From an uncultured Lysobacteraceae bacterium (GTDB lineage Bacteria > Pseudomonadota > Gammaproteobacteria > Xanthomonadales > Xanthomonadaceae): a DNA stretch of 64,000 nt. Shown piece after piece: positions 16,149-25,603 of this stretch. Position 1 is the first letter of the stretch; each line of letters opens with the position of its first letter. The DNA is taken from positions 52,265-116,264 of the forward strand of contig CADECF010000004.1 of NCBI GenBank assembly GCA_902825775.1, written 5' to 3'. Under the pieces are notes generated by a model, which was not told where the DNA came from, did not search any database, and was given only the letters and a program-made list of their open reading frames with translations. Both the position numbers and the translations under genes were made by a program.

Positions 16149-16157
16149 ATTCTATCA
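16149..16157 (-). promoter_or_regulatory. Extended -10 promoter feeding the FMN riboswitch
   Basis: Minus-strand TGATAGAAT: TAGAAT -10 (16154-16149) with an extended TG. The TGA is at the same time the stop codon of the methyltransferase gene. Start point expected near 16142, about 40 nt before the aptamer. A -35 is not evident. Confidence 0.5.
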
Positions 16158-16904
16158 CCCGGCCTTCTTGCGCCGGGCGTGCACGAACAGCGGCCAGCGC
16201 AGACGCTGCGTTGCGCTGGCGTCGCCCCAAGCCGCGGCCAGCGCGGCCGCATGGGCCGCCACGGGGTCGGCGCCGTGCGCCTGGCGGTACTGCTTAACCG
16301 CCGAATAGCTCGAAAAATAAGCCAGCAAGCGCTGCAGCGGCCAGTCGGCTTCCATCGCGAAAACCGGCGCCTGGATCGGCTCGAACGGCCATTCGAAATC
16401 CGCGTAGGCCTCATCGATCAGGCGCCGCTCCGGCGGCCAGTACGTGCGGATATCGTCCTGGAACGCGTTATTGGCTGCGGCCAAGGCCGGCGGCGGCACG
16501 ATGTCCTGATAACCCCAAGCAACGAGCACACCGCCCGGCTTGAGCACGCGCTCGCATTCGGCGAAGAAAGCCGCGCGATCGAACCAATGCAGCGCCTGCG
16601 CCACGCAAACCGCATCGACGCTGTCCGGCGGCAGCACGCAACGCTCCCCGGCCTCGACCGCGAATACGACGTTATCCGGCCCACTGGCCTGCGCGATCTG
16701 CGCGGCGCTCGGGTCGGTGGCGTAGACCGCATCGAAATGCATCGCCAGGTCGCGCGTGGCTTGGCCGCTGCCGCATCCCGCTTCCCACACCCGGCCGCGC
16801 GCCGCCGAAACCGAGGCGATCCAGTCGAACAGCGCTTGCGGATACTCCGGCCGCGCGGCCGCGTAATCCGCCGCGGAGGCGGAAAAATGGTCCTTGAAAC
16901 TCAT
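16155..16904 (-). CDS. Class I SAM-dependent methyltransferase
   Basis: 249 residues. Starts MSFKDHFSASAADYAAARPEYP, the N-terminus of a common methyltransferase type resembling trans-aconitate/UbiE-like enzymes. Motif I is VWEAGCGSGQATRDLA (about 38-53); motif II region VDAVCVAQALHWFD; post-motif VLKPGGVLVAWGYQD. Substrate unknown. The ATG overlaps the ribD stop as ATGA, and the gene ends at the promoter of the riboswitch leader, so it is the tail of the nrdR-ribD transcript. Confidence 0.8.
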   Translation of the reverse strand: MSFKDHFSASAADYAAARPEYPQALFDWIASVSAARGRVWEAGCGSGQATRDLAMHFDAVYATDPSAAQIAQASGPDNVVFAVEAGERCVLPPDSVDAVCVAQALHWFDRAAFFAECERVLKPGGVLVAWGYQDIVPPPALAAANNAFQDDIRTYWPPERRLIDEAYADFEWPFEPIQAPVFAMEADWPLQRLLAYFSSYSAVKQYRQAHGADPVAAHAAALAAAWGDASATQRLRWPLFVHARRKKAG

Positions 16905-18019
16905 GCGCCGCCATCCGGTTGCAGCAGCACGCGCACGTCGTCGCCGATGCGGCGCGTTTCGACGATGCGCAGGCGCAGGCGCTGCGCCATCTCGTCGATG
17001 CACAAGCCTTCGAACAACGGGCGCGCGCGTTCGCCTAGCAGCACCGGCGCGACGTACAGCAGCAGCTCGTCCACCAGGCCGGCGCAGATGAAAGCGCCCG
17101 CGAGCGTGGCGCCGGCTTCGACCTGCACTTCGTTGATCTCGCGCTCGGCGAGCAGCTTCAGGACCGCGTCCAGATCGAGTTTGCCTTCGCGCATCGGCAC
17201 GGCGGCGTGCTGCGCGGAAAGTTCGCGCGGCGGCTTGGCGTCGGCGGCGTGCAGGTACAGCGTCGGCGCATCGCCTTCGCGCACGTGGCCGCGGGCGACG
17301 GTGGCCAAACCGGGATCGAGCACCACGCGCAACGGCGCCACGAATTCGGTCGGCTCGTCGAAGCGCACGGTCAGGTGCGGATCGTCGGCGAGCACCGTAC
17401 CCGAACCGGTCAGGATCGCGCCGCTGCGCGCGCGCCAGCGGTGCACGTCCTCGCGCGCGGCGTCGCCGCTGATCCATTTGGAATCGCCATTGGCCATCGC
17501 GGTGCGGCCGTCGATGCTGGTGGCGAGCTTGATCCGCAGCCAGGGCCGGCCGCGCTCGATGCGCGACAAAAAGCCGCGGTTGAGATTGCGCGCCTGCGCT
17601 TCCATCAGACCGTGTTCGACGGCGACGCCGGCCGCGCGCAGCTTGTCGAAGCCGGCGCCGTTCACTTGCGGAAACGGATCGCGCATCGCCGCGACCACTC
17701 GCGCCACGCCGGCCGCGATCAGCGCATCCGCGCAAGGCCCGGTACTGCCGGTGTGCGCGCAAGGTTCGAGGGTGACGTAAGCGGTCGCGCCGCGCGCGCG
17801 TTCGCCGGCGGCCTGCAACGCGAAGACTTCCGCATGCGGCCCGCCTTTGCGCCGATGCCAGCCTTCGCCGACGACTTCTTCGCCTTGCGCGATCACGCAG
17901 CCGACCATCGGATTGGGCTTGGTGGTGTAAGCGGCACGCTCGGCCAGGCGCAGCGCCTGCGCCATCATCGCGTGGTCTAGGGCGGTGAAGGCCGGCACGT
18001 TCGCGTTCGCTTCATTCAC
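16901..18019 (-). CDS. ribD: Bifunctional riboflavin deaminase/reductase RibD
   Basis: Deaminates and then reduces the pyrimidine intermediate of riboflavin synthesis. 372 residues. The N-terminal zinc deaminase has HAEVFAL (about 63) and PCAHTGSTGPC (about 87-97); the C-terminal NADPH reductase begins near RPWLRIKLATSIDGRTA and has GSGTVLADDPHLTVR. Start is a GTG at 18019, overlapping the upstream gene by 8 nt. It lies upstream of the FMN riboswitch and so is not under its control from this position. Confidence 0.94.
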   Translation of the reverse strand: MNEANANVPAFTALDHAMMAQALRLAERAAYTTKPNPMVGCVIAQGEEVVGEGWHRRKGGPHAEVFALQAAGERARGATAYVTLEPCAHTGSTGPCADALIAAGVARVVAAMRDPFPQVNGAGFDKLRAAGVAVEHGLMEAQARNLNRGFLSRIERGRPWLRIKLATSIDGRTAMANGDSKWISGDAAREDVHRWRARSGAILTGSGTVLADDPHLTVRFDEPTEFVAPLRVVLDPGLATVARGHVREGDAPTLYLHAADAKPPRELSAQHAAVPMREGKLDLDAVLKLLAEREINEVQVEAGATLAGAFICAGLVDELLLYVAPVLLGERARPLFEGLCIDEMAQRLRLRIVETRRIGDDVRVLLQPDGGA

Positions 18020-18734
18020 GTGCGTAACGACCCCGCTCCTTGCCGCCTTCCCATGGCCACGACGGCACCAGTTCCCTGCCGTCGACGCGCAATTCCAATA
18101 TTTCGAAAGCGCTCTGCCGATAGGCAGAAGCGTCTTTGACGAAATACGCGGCGAAACGCTCCGACTGCCAAGGCTTGGGCAGCGCGAACCATTGCCACGC
18201 TTCGTTGCGGCCCTGCCTGCGCAATGCGACGCGCGCCCAGTTGCGGCCTTTCGGGAACGGGCTCAACGTGGCCATGCCATCGGCGCCAGTCGTAACGGTT
18301 TGGGTCTTGCCGTCGTCGCTTTCGAACAGGACTTCGACGCCGGACATCGGTCCTTGCTCCGGAATGCCGACCACGGCCGTCCACGCATCGGCGGCCGACG
18401 GCGGATGCGATTGCATCTCCGCATCGGTAAAAGGCCGGAATTCTGGCGTTTTCGTCACCGGATCCGAACGCAGCACCACCCGATCGCCTTCGCGCTGCCA
18501 GCGACCTTGGGCGAATTGATCGAGCGCGCCGTAAGCCAGCATCCATTGGAAGCGGCCGTCCGCATTCAGCAGCAATTCGGAGCCGGTTTCCATGACGCCG
18601 TTGAGGTAGTAGTGGCCGACCATTGCCGGGTCGATGCGGCCGGCGGATGCGTCTTTCGCTTGCTGCGCGTGGACCAGGCCCGTACCCGCGATCAGCAACA
18701 AGACGGAAAGACACCCGCGCGCGGCTGCGTTCAT
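18012..18734 (-). CDS. Exported protein of unknown function
   Basis: 240 residues. A signal peptide ([20 protein letters not shown]..., cleavage near HAQQ, residue 23-25) predicts periplasmic export. The mature part has a region [36 protein letters not shown], the look of a lipocalin-like or 'DUF' beta domain reporting on a metabolite, followed by a domain near [17 protein letters not shown]. No catalytic motif recognised. Its ATG overlaps the nrdR stop (ATGA) and its end overlaps ribD by 8 nt, so it is part of one operon. Confidence 0.75.
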   Translation of the reverse strand: MNAAARGCLSVLLLIAGTGLVHAQQAKDASAGRIDPAMVGHYYLNGVMETGSELLLNADGRFQWMLAYGALDQFAQGRWQREGDRVVLRSDPVTKTPEFRPFTDAEMQSHPPSAADAWTAVVGIPEQGPMSGVEVLFESDDGKTQTVTTGADGMATLSPFPKGRNWARVALRRQGRNEAWQWFALPKPWQSERFAAYFVKDASAYRQSAFEILELRVDGRELVPSWPWEGGKERGRYARE

Positions 18735-19252
18735 TTTTTTCGTCCCTTTTCGATCGGCACCACGTCGGCCGCGAGCAACGGCAGCTGGCCTTCTCCGGGC
18801 AGATCGCGCTCGAGCCGGTCGAGCTCCTCGCGGAAATCGGCCACGTCCTCGAACGAACGGTAGACCGACGCGAAACGCACGAAGGCGACATGGTCGAGCT
18901 TGCGCAATTCGGCCATCACGAACTCGCCGACCCGGCGCGACGGCAGCTCGCGCTCGGTGGTCATGCGCAGCTGGTGCACGACGGCGCGCACGGCCGATTC
19001 GATCTGTTCTTCCGACACGGGGCGCTTGTGCAGCGCGCGATCGAAACCCTGGCGCAGCTTGCGCGCATCGAAGTTGTCGCGGCGGCCGTCGGACTTGATG
19101 ATCGCCGGCAGCTTGAGTTCGACCGTTTCCAACGTGCTGAAACGCTCGCCGCAGGCTTCGCATTCGCGGCGGCGGCGGATCGTCGCGCCGTCGTCGCTGA
19201 CGCGCGAGTCGATGACGCGGGTGTCTACGTGCTGGCAGAAGGGGCAATGCAT
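18731..19252 (-). CDS. nrdR: Transcriptional repressor NrdR
   Basis: Represses ribonucleotide reductase genes when dATP is high. 173 residues. The zinc ribbon is CPFC...CEAC (residues 3-34) with the basic stretch IRRRREC; an ATP-cone domain follows (about 49-139), starting near [26 protein letters not shown]. The C-terminal tail is longer than in E. coli. First gene of the nrdR-ribD cluster. Confidence 0.95.
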   Translation of the reverse strand: MHCPFCQHVDTRVIDSRVSDDGATIRRRRECEACGERFSTLETVELKLPAIIKSDGRRDNFDARKLRQGFDRALHKRPVSEEQIESAVRAVVHQLRMTTERELPSRRVGEFVMAELRKLDHVAFVRFASVYRSFEDVADFREELDRLERDLPGEGQLPLLAADVVPIEKGRKK

Positions 19253-19304
19253 CAGGCGTCCTGGATCCGTATCGCATCGCCGGCGGCGTCCGATACCTCA
19301 AAGC

Positions 19305-19387
19305 TTGTCGTCCCGAGCGTAGCGAGGGATCTATTGTGGCTCCGTGCGTAGCTGGAAAGCAGATCCCTCGCTACGCTCGGGATGACA
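19305..19387. repeat. REP-H head-to-head pair
   Basis: GTCCCGAGCGTAGCGAGGGA (left arm 19305-19332) faces AGATCCCTCGCTACGCTCGG (right arm 19360-19387). Another pair is at 44814-44892 and a lone related palindrome at 24719. Lies between glyA and nrdR. Confidence 0.85.
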
Positions 19388-19441
19388 GGACGGGAAGGGA
19401 TCTTGTTCGACCTCTCGTCAGCCATGGCGTTTGCCATCAGC

Positions 19442-20695
19442 TCAACCATATACGGGGTATTGCCTGCATTGCTTGGTGACGTTCTCGCGCACGCCCGCGA
19501 TGACGTTCTCGTCCTTCGGATTGTCCAGCACATCGCAGATCCAATTCGCCAGCGCCACGCAATCGGCTTCCTTGTAGCCGCGCGTGGTCACCGCCGGCGT
19601 GCCGATACGCAAACCGGAAGTGACGAACGGCTTCTGCGGATCGTTGGGCACCGCATTCTTGTTGACGGTGATGTGCGCCTTGCCGAGCGCGGCTTCGGCG
19701 TCTTTGCCGGTGATGCCCTTGCCGATCATGTCGACCAGCATCAGATGGTTCTGGGTGCCGCCGGAGACGATCTTGTAGCCGCGCTTGATGATGGTGTCGG
19801 CCATCGCTTGCGCATTCTTCACCACCTGCTGCTGGTAATCCTTGAAGTCGGGCTCCAGCGCTTCCTTGAAAGCGACGGCTTTGGCGGCGATCACGTGCAT
19901 CAGCGGCCCGCCCTGGATGCCGGGAAATACGATCGACTGCAATTTCTTCTCGATCTCTTCGCCCGCGCCTTTCGCAACGATAATGCCGCCGCGCGGCCCG
20001 CGCAGCGTCTTGTGCGTGGTGGAGGTGACCACATGCGCATGCGGCAGCGGACTCGGATAGACGCCGGCGGCGATCAGGCCGGCGACGTGCGCCATGTCGA
20101 CGAACAAATAGGCGCCTACCTTGTCGGCGATAGCGCGGAAACGCGCCCAATCAACGACCTGCGAATAGGCCGAGAAGCCGGCCACGACCATCTTCGGCTT
20201 GTGCTCCAGCGCCAAACGCTCGACTTCGTCGTAATCGATGAAGCCGTTTTCGTCGACGCCGTACTGGATCGCATTGAGGATCTTGCCGCTCAGGTTGACC
20301 TTGGCGCCGTGGGTGAGATGTCCGCCGTGCGCCAACGACATGCCCAGGATGGTGTCGCCCGGGTTGAGCAGCGCGAAATACACGGCCTGATTGGCCTGCG
20401 AGCCCGAATGCGGCTGCACGTTGGCGTAATCGGCGCCGAACAGCTGCTTGACCCGGTCGATCGCCAGTTGCTCGGCGATATCGACGTATTCGCAGCCGCC
20501 GTAATAGCGCTTGCCCGGGTAACCCTCGGCGTATTTGTTGGTCAGCTGGCTGCCCTGCGCCTCCATGACCCGCGGGCTGGCGTAGTTTTCCGACGCGATC
20601 AGCTCGACATGGTCTTCCTGGCGCCGCGCCTCGTCGGCGATGGCCTTGGCGAGTTCGTCGTCGTAACCGGCGATACGGGCGGAGCTGGGGAACAT
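19442..20695 (-). CDS. glyA: Serine hydroxymethyltransferase
   Basis: PLP enzyme that interconverts serine and glycine while loading one-carbon units on tetrahydrofolate. 417 residues, normal length. Motifs: [11 protein letters not shown] near 32, [17 protein letters not shown] near 52, and the PLP lysine in [16 protein letters not shown] near 229. I use the ATG at 20695 ([15 protein letters not shown]), with AGAGG about 7 nt upstream; the frame is open beyond it but not homologous. Confidence 0.97.
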   Translation of the reverse strand: MFPSSARIAGYDDELAKAIADEARRQEDHVELIASENYASPRVMEAQGSQLTNKYAEGYPGKRYYGGCEYVDIAEQLAIDRVKQLFGADYANVQPHSGSQANQAVYFALLNPGDTILGMSLAHGGHLTHGAKVNLSGKILNAIQYGVDENGFIDYDEVERLALEHKPKMVVAGFSAYSQVVDWARFRAIADKVGAYLFVDMAHVAGLIAAGVYPSPLPHAHVVTSTTHKTLRGPRGGIIVAKGAGEEIEKKLQSIVFPGIQGGPLMHVIAAKAVAFKEALEPDFKDYQQQVVKNAQAMADTIIKRGYKIVSGGTQNHLMLVDMIGKGITGKDAEAALGKAHITVNKNAVPNDPQKPFVTSGLRIGTPAVTTRGYKEADCVALANWICDVLDNPKDENVIAGVRENVTKQCRQYPVYG

Positions 20696-20853
20696 CGCAA
20701 ACCTCTGTGGGGGTTGAAAAAACGGGTTCGGGCCGCACCTCGGACCGGAGCTGCATGGTAGCCCAGGGCTTAGAATGCGGCCACAACCGACCCCCTGCCG
20801 CAGCAGGGCGGACAAGGCCTCGCCGCCGCCCGCCCACCGAGGAAAGCCCGCCC

Positions 20854-21759
20854 TTGAAATGGATCCTAGTCCTGCTGTTCGTCGCCAGTGCGCTGTACGT
20901 GCACTTCCGCGGCGCGGTGCGCCACCGCTGGAACCGTCAGCTGCTGGACCATTCCACCTTCATGGCGCCGATCAACGTGCTGATGTACGCGCTTTCGCGG
21001 GTGCCCACGACGCCTTACGTCAGCGATCTGGAGCGCCACTTTCCCGAGTTGGAACCGCTGCGGGCCAACTGGCAGAACATCCGCGAGGAAGCTCGCTACC
21101 TGCGCGAGCAGCAGCACATCAAAGCCGCGTCCGGCTATAACGACGTCGGCTTCAATTCGTTCTTCCGGCGCGGCTGGAAGCGCTTCTACCTGAAGTGGTA
21201 CGACGACGCGCACCCATCCGCCGCCGAACTGTGCCCCAACACGACCGCGCTGCTGCGCTCGATTCCCAGCGTCAAGGCGGCGATGTTCACCGAACTGCCG
21301 CCGGGTTCGGAATTGCGCCCGCATCGCGACCCGTATGCCGGTTCGCTGCGCCTGCACCTGGGCCTGGAAACGCCGAACGACGACGCCTGCTTCATCAGCG
21401 TCGACGGCCAGCGCTACAGCTGGCGCGACGGTCAGTGGACGATGTTCGACGAGACCTATATCCACTTCGCCCGCAACGATTCGGACGAGAACCGGATCAT
21501 CCTGTTCTGCGACATCGAGCGGCCGATGAGATTCGGCTGGGCGCGGGCGCTGAACCGCTTCATCGCCCGCCATCTGATCGCCGCTGGCGCCTCGCCGAAC
21601 ATGGAAGGCGACAAGACCGGCGGCATCAATCGCGCTTTCAAGTACTTCTATGCGTTCCGGCTCAAGGCCAAGGCCCTGCGCGAGCGCAACAAGACGCTTT
21701 ATTACGGTCTGAAGTACGCGTTGGTGGCGGGCGTGGTGGCGTTCATCGTCTGGATCTGA
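20854..21759 (+). CDS. lpxO: Aspartyl/asparaginyl beta-hydroxylase family, LpxO-like lipid A hydroxylase
   Basis: 301 residues, matching the ~302 of Salmonella LpxO. Fe(II)/2-oxoglutarate dioxygenase with hydrophobic segments at both ends (about 2-15 and 284-300), fitting an inner-membrane enzyme. Iron and cosubstrate motifs: [18 protein letters not shown] (H-x-D) and the distal [17 protein letters not shown]. LpxO adds a 2-hydroxyl to a secondary acyl chain of lipid A; that specific role is inferred from overall likeness. Start is a TTG at 20854 with GAGGAAA just upstream. A TAGAAT hexamer at 20772 may be its -10. Divergent from glyA. Confidence 0.82.
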   Translation: MKWILVLLFVASALYVHFRGAVRHRWNRQLLDHSTFMAPINVLMYALSRVPTTPYVSDLERHFPELEPLRANWQNIREEARYLREQQHIKAASGYNDVGFNSFFRRGWKRFYLKWYDDAHPSAAELCPNTTALLRSIPSVKAAMFTELPPGSELRPHRDPYAGSLRLHLGLETPNDDACFISVDGQRYSWRDGQWTMFDETYIHFARNDSDENRIILFCDIERPMRFGWARALNRFIARHLIAAGASPNMEGDKTGGINRAFKYFYAFRLKAKALRERNKTLYYGLKYALVAGVVAFIVWI

Positions 21760-21785
21760 ACGTGGTTCTGTCCCACGCTCGCACC

Positions 21786-21904
21786 CGTAGGGTGGGCCTT
21801 GGCCCACCATTGCCATCTACCAATATCTGAATGCAACCGGCGAAGCTTCGCCCCATGTTCGTGGTGATCAAAGATGGTAACGGTGGGCCAAGGCCCACCC
21901 TACG
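21786..21904. repeat. REP-G head-to-head pair
   Basis: GTAGGGTGGGCCTTGGCCCA (left from 21786) and its inverse (21880-21904), with ATGG/CCAT flanks also inverted. A fragment of this family lies in frame inside valS at 43183-43215. Confidence 0.83.
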
Positions 21905-22005
21905 CCCCTGGCACGGCGCGCCCGCCTGCGGGATAATTAACCCCTAGCCCGCCCACGCCCTAGGCCATCCGGCCGAGCTCGGCGCGCCCGGAATCCGGAG
22001 TCGAC

Positions 22006-23667
22006 ATGCAATACATCTACACCATGAACGGCGTCAGCAAGGTCGTGCCGCCGAAGCGCCAGATCATCAAGGACATTTCGCTGTCGTTCTTCCCTGGCGC
22101 CAAGATCGGCCTGCTCGGCCTGAACGGCGCGGGCAAGTCGACGGTGCTCAAGATCATGGCCGGCGTCGACAAGGATTTCGTCGGCGAAGCGCGCGCCGCC
22201 GCCGGCATCAAGGTCGGCTATCTGGCGCAGGAACCGCTGCTGGACGCCACCCAGACCGTGCGCGAAGCCGTCGAACAAGGCGTCGGCGAAGTGCTGCAGG
22301 CGCAGGCCGCGCTCGACAAGATCTACGAAGCGTATGCCGAGGAAGGCGCCGACTTCGACAAGCTCGCCGCCGAGCAGCAACGGCTGGAAGCGATCCTCGC
22401 CGCCGGCGACGCGCATACCCTGGAAAACCAACTGGAAGTGGCCGCCGACGCACTGCGTCTGCCGCCGTGGGATGCCGTGATCGGCAAGCTCTCCGGCGGC
22501 GAAAAGCGCCGCGTCGCGCTGTGCCAGCTGCTGCTGCAGAAGCCGGACATGCTGCTGCTCGACGAACCGACCAACCATCTCGACGCCGAGTCGGTGGAAT
22601 GGCTGGAACAATTCCTCGCACGCTACACCGGCACCGTGGTGGCGGTGACGCACGATCGCTACTTCCTCGACAACGCCGCCGAATGGATTTTGGAACTCGA
22701 CCGCGGCCGCGGCATTCCGTGGAAGGGCAACTACACCCAGTGGCTGATCCAGAAGGAAGAGCGCCTGAAGCAGGAAGAGTCTTCCGAAAAGGCGCGCCAG
22801 AAGGCGATCGCCCGCGAACTGGAATGGGCGCGCAGCAACGCCAAGGGCGGCCGCAGCAAGGGCAAGGCGCGTCTGGCGCGGATCGAGGAACTGCAATCGG
22901 TCGACTACCAGAAGCGCAACGAGACCAACGAAATCTTCATCCCGCCGGGCGAACGCCTGGGCAACTCGGTGATGGAGTTCAAGGGCGTGAGCAAGTCGTT
23001 CGGCGACCGTCTGCTGATCGACGATCTCAGCTTCATCGTGCCGCCGGGCGCGATCGTAGGCATCATCGGCCCGAACGGCGCGGGCAAGTCGACGCTGTTC
23101 AAGATGATCATCGGCAAGGAAAAGCCGGACAAGGGCGAGATCGTCAAGGGTCCGACGGTCAACATCGCCTATGTCGACCAGAGCCGCGAGAAGCTGGAAG
23201 GCAACCACAACGTTTTCCAGGAAGTCTCCGGCGGCGCCGACATCCTCAACATCAACGGCGTGGAGATCCAATCGCGCGCCTATATCGGCCGCTTCAACTT
23301 CAAGGGCCAGGACCAGCAGAAACTGGTCGGTACGCTCTCCGGCGGCGAACGCGGCCGCTTGCATCTGGCCAAGACGCTGCTGCAGGGCGGCAACGTGCTG
23401 CTGCTCGACGAACCGTCCAACGACCTGGACATCGAAACGCTGCGCGCATTGGAAGACGCGTTGCTGGAATTCCCCGGCAATACGTTCGTGATCTCGCACG
23501 ACCGCTGGTTCTTGGACCGCATCGCCACGCACATCCTGGCTTTCGAAGGCGACAGCCACGTGGAGTTCTTCCAAGGCAACTACCGCGAGTACGAGGAAGA
23601 CAAGAAGCGGCGCATGGGCGACGAGGGCGCGCAGCCGCATCGGTTGCGGTTCAAGGCGCTGAAATGA
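22006..23667 (+). CDS. ettA: Energy-dependent translational throttle protein EttA (ABC-F ATPase)
   Basis: Soluble ABC-F protein that binds the ribosomal E site and gates entry into elongation according to ATP level. 553 residues, the usual size. Two ABC domains: Walker A GLNGAGKST (about 39) and GPNGAGKST (about 357), signatures LSGGEKRRVAL and LSGGERGRLHLAK, Walker B LLLDEPTNHLD and LLLDEPSNDLD. The linker and arm region lies between about 240 and 320 with many basic residues. GGAG is about 9 nt before the ATG. A clear terminator follows. Confidence 0.95.
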   Translation: MQYIYTMNGVSKVVPPKRQIIKDISLSFFPGAKIGLLGLNGAGKSTVLKIMAGVDKDFVGEARAAAGIKVGYLAQEPLLDATQTVREAVEQGVGEVLQAQAALDKIYEAYAEEGADFDKLAAEQQRLEAILAAGDAHTLENQLEVAADALRLPPWDAVIGKLSGGEKRRVALCQLLLQKPDMLLLDEPTNHLDAESVEWLEQFLARYTGTVVAVTHDRYFLDNAAEWILELDRGRGIPWKGNYTQWLIQKEERLKQEESSEKARQKAIARELEWARSNAKGGRSKGKARLARIEELQSVDYQKRNETNEIFIPPGERLGNSVMEFKGVSKSFGDRLLIDDLSFIVPPGAIVGIIGPNGAGKSTLFKMIIGKEKPDKGEIVKGPTVNIAYVDQSREKLEGNHNVFQEVSGGADILNINGVEIQSRAYIGRFNFKGQDQQKLVGTLSGGERGRLHLAKTLLQGGNVLLLDEPSNDLDIETLRALEDALLEFPGNTFVISHDRWFLDRIATHILAFEGDSHVEFFQGNYREYEEDKKRRMGDEGAQPHRLRFKALK

Positions 23668-23674
23668 TGATCCG

Positions 23675-23701
23675 GGCCGCAAGTTTTTTGCGGCCTTTTT
23701 T
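23675..23701 (+). terminator. Rho-independent terminator of ettA
   Basis: GGCCGCAA-gtttt-TTGCGGCC followed by six T, starting 8 nt after the ettA stop. Perfect 8-bp stem. Confidence 0.9.
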
Positions 23702-23702
23702 A

Positions 23703-23841
23703 AGCCGTCATTCCCGCGAAGGCAGGAATCCAGTGACTTTGATCCTCAAGGAAGAGGCCTAAAGTCAAAGCGGTCCCAGCTTTCGCAGGGATGGCGGGAG
23801 AGCAAAGTCGCTGGATTCCCGCCTTCGCGGGAATGACGGCT
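23703..23841. repeat. REP-B pair with an embedded REP-C arm
   Basis: GCCGTCATTCCCGCGAAGGC (left from 23703, one mismatch from consensus) and its inverse (23810-23841). A single REP-C-like arm (23771-23797) lies between. Fills the gap between ettA and pyrF. Confidence 0.83.
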
Positions 23842-23894
23842 AAAAAACAACGGCCGGGCAAGCCCGGCACCGACGAAACGGATCGGGAGCACGC

Positions 23895-24707
23895 ATGAAT
23901 TTCGTAACGGCTCTGAAGAAGCGGTGGCACGATGCGAATTCCCTGGTCTGCGTCGGCCTCGACCCCGAACCGGCAAAATTTCCGGCGGAATTCGCAAACG
24001 ACCCGGACGCGATTTTCGCCTTCTGCCGCGACATCGCCGACGCCACCGCCGAGTACGCGTGCTGCTTCAAGCCGCAGATCGCCCACTTCGCCGCGCACGG
24101 CGCGGAAGGCGCGCTCGAACGCCTGATCGCGCACATCCATGCCGAACACCCCGGCGTTCCGGTGATCCTGGACGCCAAGCGCGGCGATATCGGCAGCACC
24201 GCGCAGCAGTACGCCGCGGAAGCTTTCGATCGATACCGGGCCGATGCGGTCACCGCCAATCCCTACCTGGGCCGAGATTCGGTGCAGCCGTTCCTGGACC
24301 GCGCCGACAAGGGCGTGGTGATCCTGTGCCGCACTTCCAATCCCGGCGCGGGCGACCTGCAGGACCTGCCGGTCGACGGCCGCCCGCTGTACCAGCACGT
24401 GGCCGAGAAAGTGGCGCGCGAATGGAACGATAACGGCAACTGCGCGCTGGTCGTCGGCGCCACTTGGCCGGAACAACTGCGCGAGGTACGCGCCATCGTG
24501 GGCGATGTGCCGTTCCTGGTGCCGGGCGTCGGTGCGCAGGGCGGCGATGTCGAGGCGGTGGTGGCGAATGCGAAGACTGCAGACCGCACTGGCCTGATCG
24601 TCAGCTCGTCGCGGGCGATCCTGTACGCGTCGAAGGGCGGCGATTATGCCGCGGCGGCCGCGACTGCAGCTAAAGCCCTTCGCGACGAAATCAACAGACA
24701 TCGCTAA
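23895..24707 (+). CDS. pyrF: Orotidine 5'-phosphate decarboxylase (PyrF, type 2)
   Basis: Last step of UMP synthesis. 270 residues, the longer type 2 family. The catalytic motif is [18 protein letters not shown] (about 90-107), with Asp-Lys-x-x-Asp; N-terminal [13 protein letters not shown] and C-terminal [10 protein letters not shown] and [10 protein letters not shown] are family typical. Stand-alone gene between repeat regions. GGGAGC is about 8 nt upstream of the ATG. Confidence 0.94.
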   Translation: MNFVTALKKRWHDANSLVCVGLDPEPAKFPAEFANDPDAIFAFCRDIADATAEYACCFKPQIAHFAAHGAEGALERLIAHIHAEHPGVPVILDAKRGDIGSTAQQYAAEAFDRYRADAVTANPYLGRDSVQPFLDRADKGVVILCRTSNPGAGDLQDLPVDGRPLYQHVAEKVAREWNDNGNCALVVGATWPEQLREVRAIVGDVPFLVPGVGAQGGDVEAVVANAKTADRTGLIVSSSRAILYASKGGDYAAAAATAAKALRDEINRHR

Positions 24708-24718
24708 ACCTTCTCGCC

Positions 24719-24747
24719 TGTCATCCCGAACGCGTTCGGGATGACAG
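24719..24747. repeat. Single perfect palindrome, REP-H related
   Basis: TGTCATCCCGAACGCGTTCG and its continuation GGATGACAG form one palindrome, CATCCCGAACG/CGTTCGGGATG. Convergent position between pyrF and a glycosyltransferase gene, so a likely bidirectional terminator. Confidence 0.75.
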
Positions 24748-24758
24748 CTTATGAAGGA

Positions 24759-25595
24759 TCAGGAAGAACGCGCAATCGCACGCACAGCGGCGAACGGAAA
24801 ACGCAACCAAATCATCGCAAAAACGGCCGCACGCATCGCCAGGCCGCGTCGCGAGGCCTCGAACTTCTTGAAATACCGCCACAGGCCGCGGTGCTTGTGC
24901 CATTCGACGAACAACGGCCGCGACTGGCTGGACACGCCGCGCACATGCAGCACCCGCACGTCGTTGGCCACGGCGATCGCCGCGCCGGCCGCGCGCGCTC
25001 GGCGGCAGAGATCCAGATCTTCGGCATGGAGACGATAGTTCTCGTCGAAGCCGCCGATGCTTTCGAACAAAATACGCGGCATCAGCATCAGCGCGCCCGA
25101 CACCGCATCGACCGGCTGCAGGCTTTGCAAGTCGTCCGGCGCCACATCCAACGAGCGTGCCGCGCGCGAGCCGAGCATGGCGCCGAAATCGGGATCGCAG
25201 CGGCGCGCGGCGGCATCGCGTACGCCGGATTCGTCGACCAGATCGGCGCCCAGCAACGCTTCGCGCCCCAACCGCTGGGTATGGGCGCGCAGACGCGCGA
25301 GCGTGTCGGTTTCCACCAGGCAATCCGGATTGACGAACGCCAGCCAGGGCGCGTCGCAGTCGCGCGCGCCCTGGTTGCAGGCCACTGCGAAACCGGGATT
25401 GTCGGGATTCCCGATGAAGCGCAGGCGCTCGTCGCTGGCGGCGTGGCGCAGCACGATGTCGAGCGTGCCGTCCTGCGAGCCGTTGTCGACCACCCGGATC
25501 TGCGCCACGCCGTCGGCCGCGCGCAGACGCGACAGGCATTCGTCGAGAGTGGCGGCGCTCTGGTAGGCGACGACGATGGCGGCGATGTCGGCCAT
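24759..25595 (-). CDS. Glycosyltransferase family 2
   Basis: 278 residues. GT-A fold: IAAIVVAYQSAATLDECLSRL at the start, VVDNGSQDGTLDIV (about 35), NPDNPGFAVACNQGA (about 63) and the metal motif region LAFVNPDCLVE (about 86). Later AVSGALMLMPRILFESIGGFDENY and the EDLDLCRRAR motif near 190 are rhamnosyltransferase-like. The C-terminus has a weak hydrophobic stretch. Sugar and acceptor unknown; probably surface polysaccharide. Begins 8 nt after the stop of the next gene upstream, so the pair is an operon. Confidence 0.85.
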   Translation of the reverse strand: MADIAAIVVAYQSAATLDECLSRLRAADGVAQIRVVDNGSQDGTLDIVLRHAASDERLRFIGNPDNPGFAVACNQGARDCDAPWLAFVNPDCLVETDTLARLRAHTQRLGREALLGADLVDESGVRDAAARRCDPDFGAMLGSRAARSLDVAPDDLQSLQPVDAVSGALMLMPRILFESIGGFDENYRLHAEDLDLCRRARAAGAAIAVANDVRVLHVRGVSSQSRPLFVEWHKHRGLWRYFKKFEASRRGLAMRAAVFAMIWLRFPFAAVRAIARSS

Positions 25596-25603
25596 GCCGT
25601 AGC

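Noticed and set aside
21937-23682. 581-codon open frame on the minus strand opposite ettA
   Set aside because: Complement of a GC-rich ABC gene; the plus-strand product has full ABC-F motifs, and the antisense frame has no recognisable domain or ribosome binding site.
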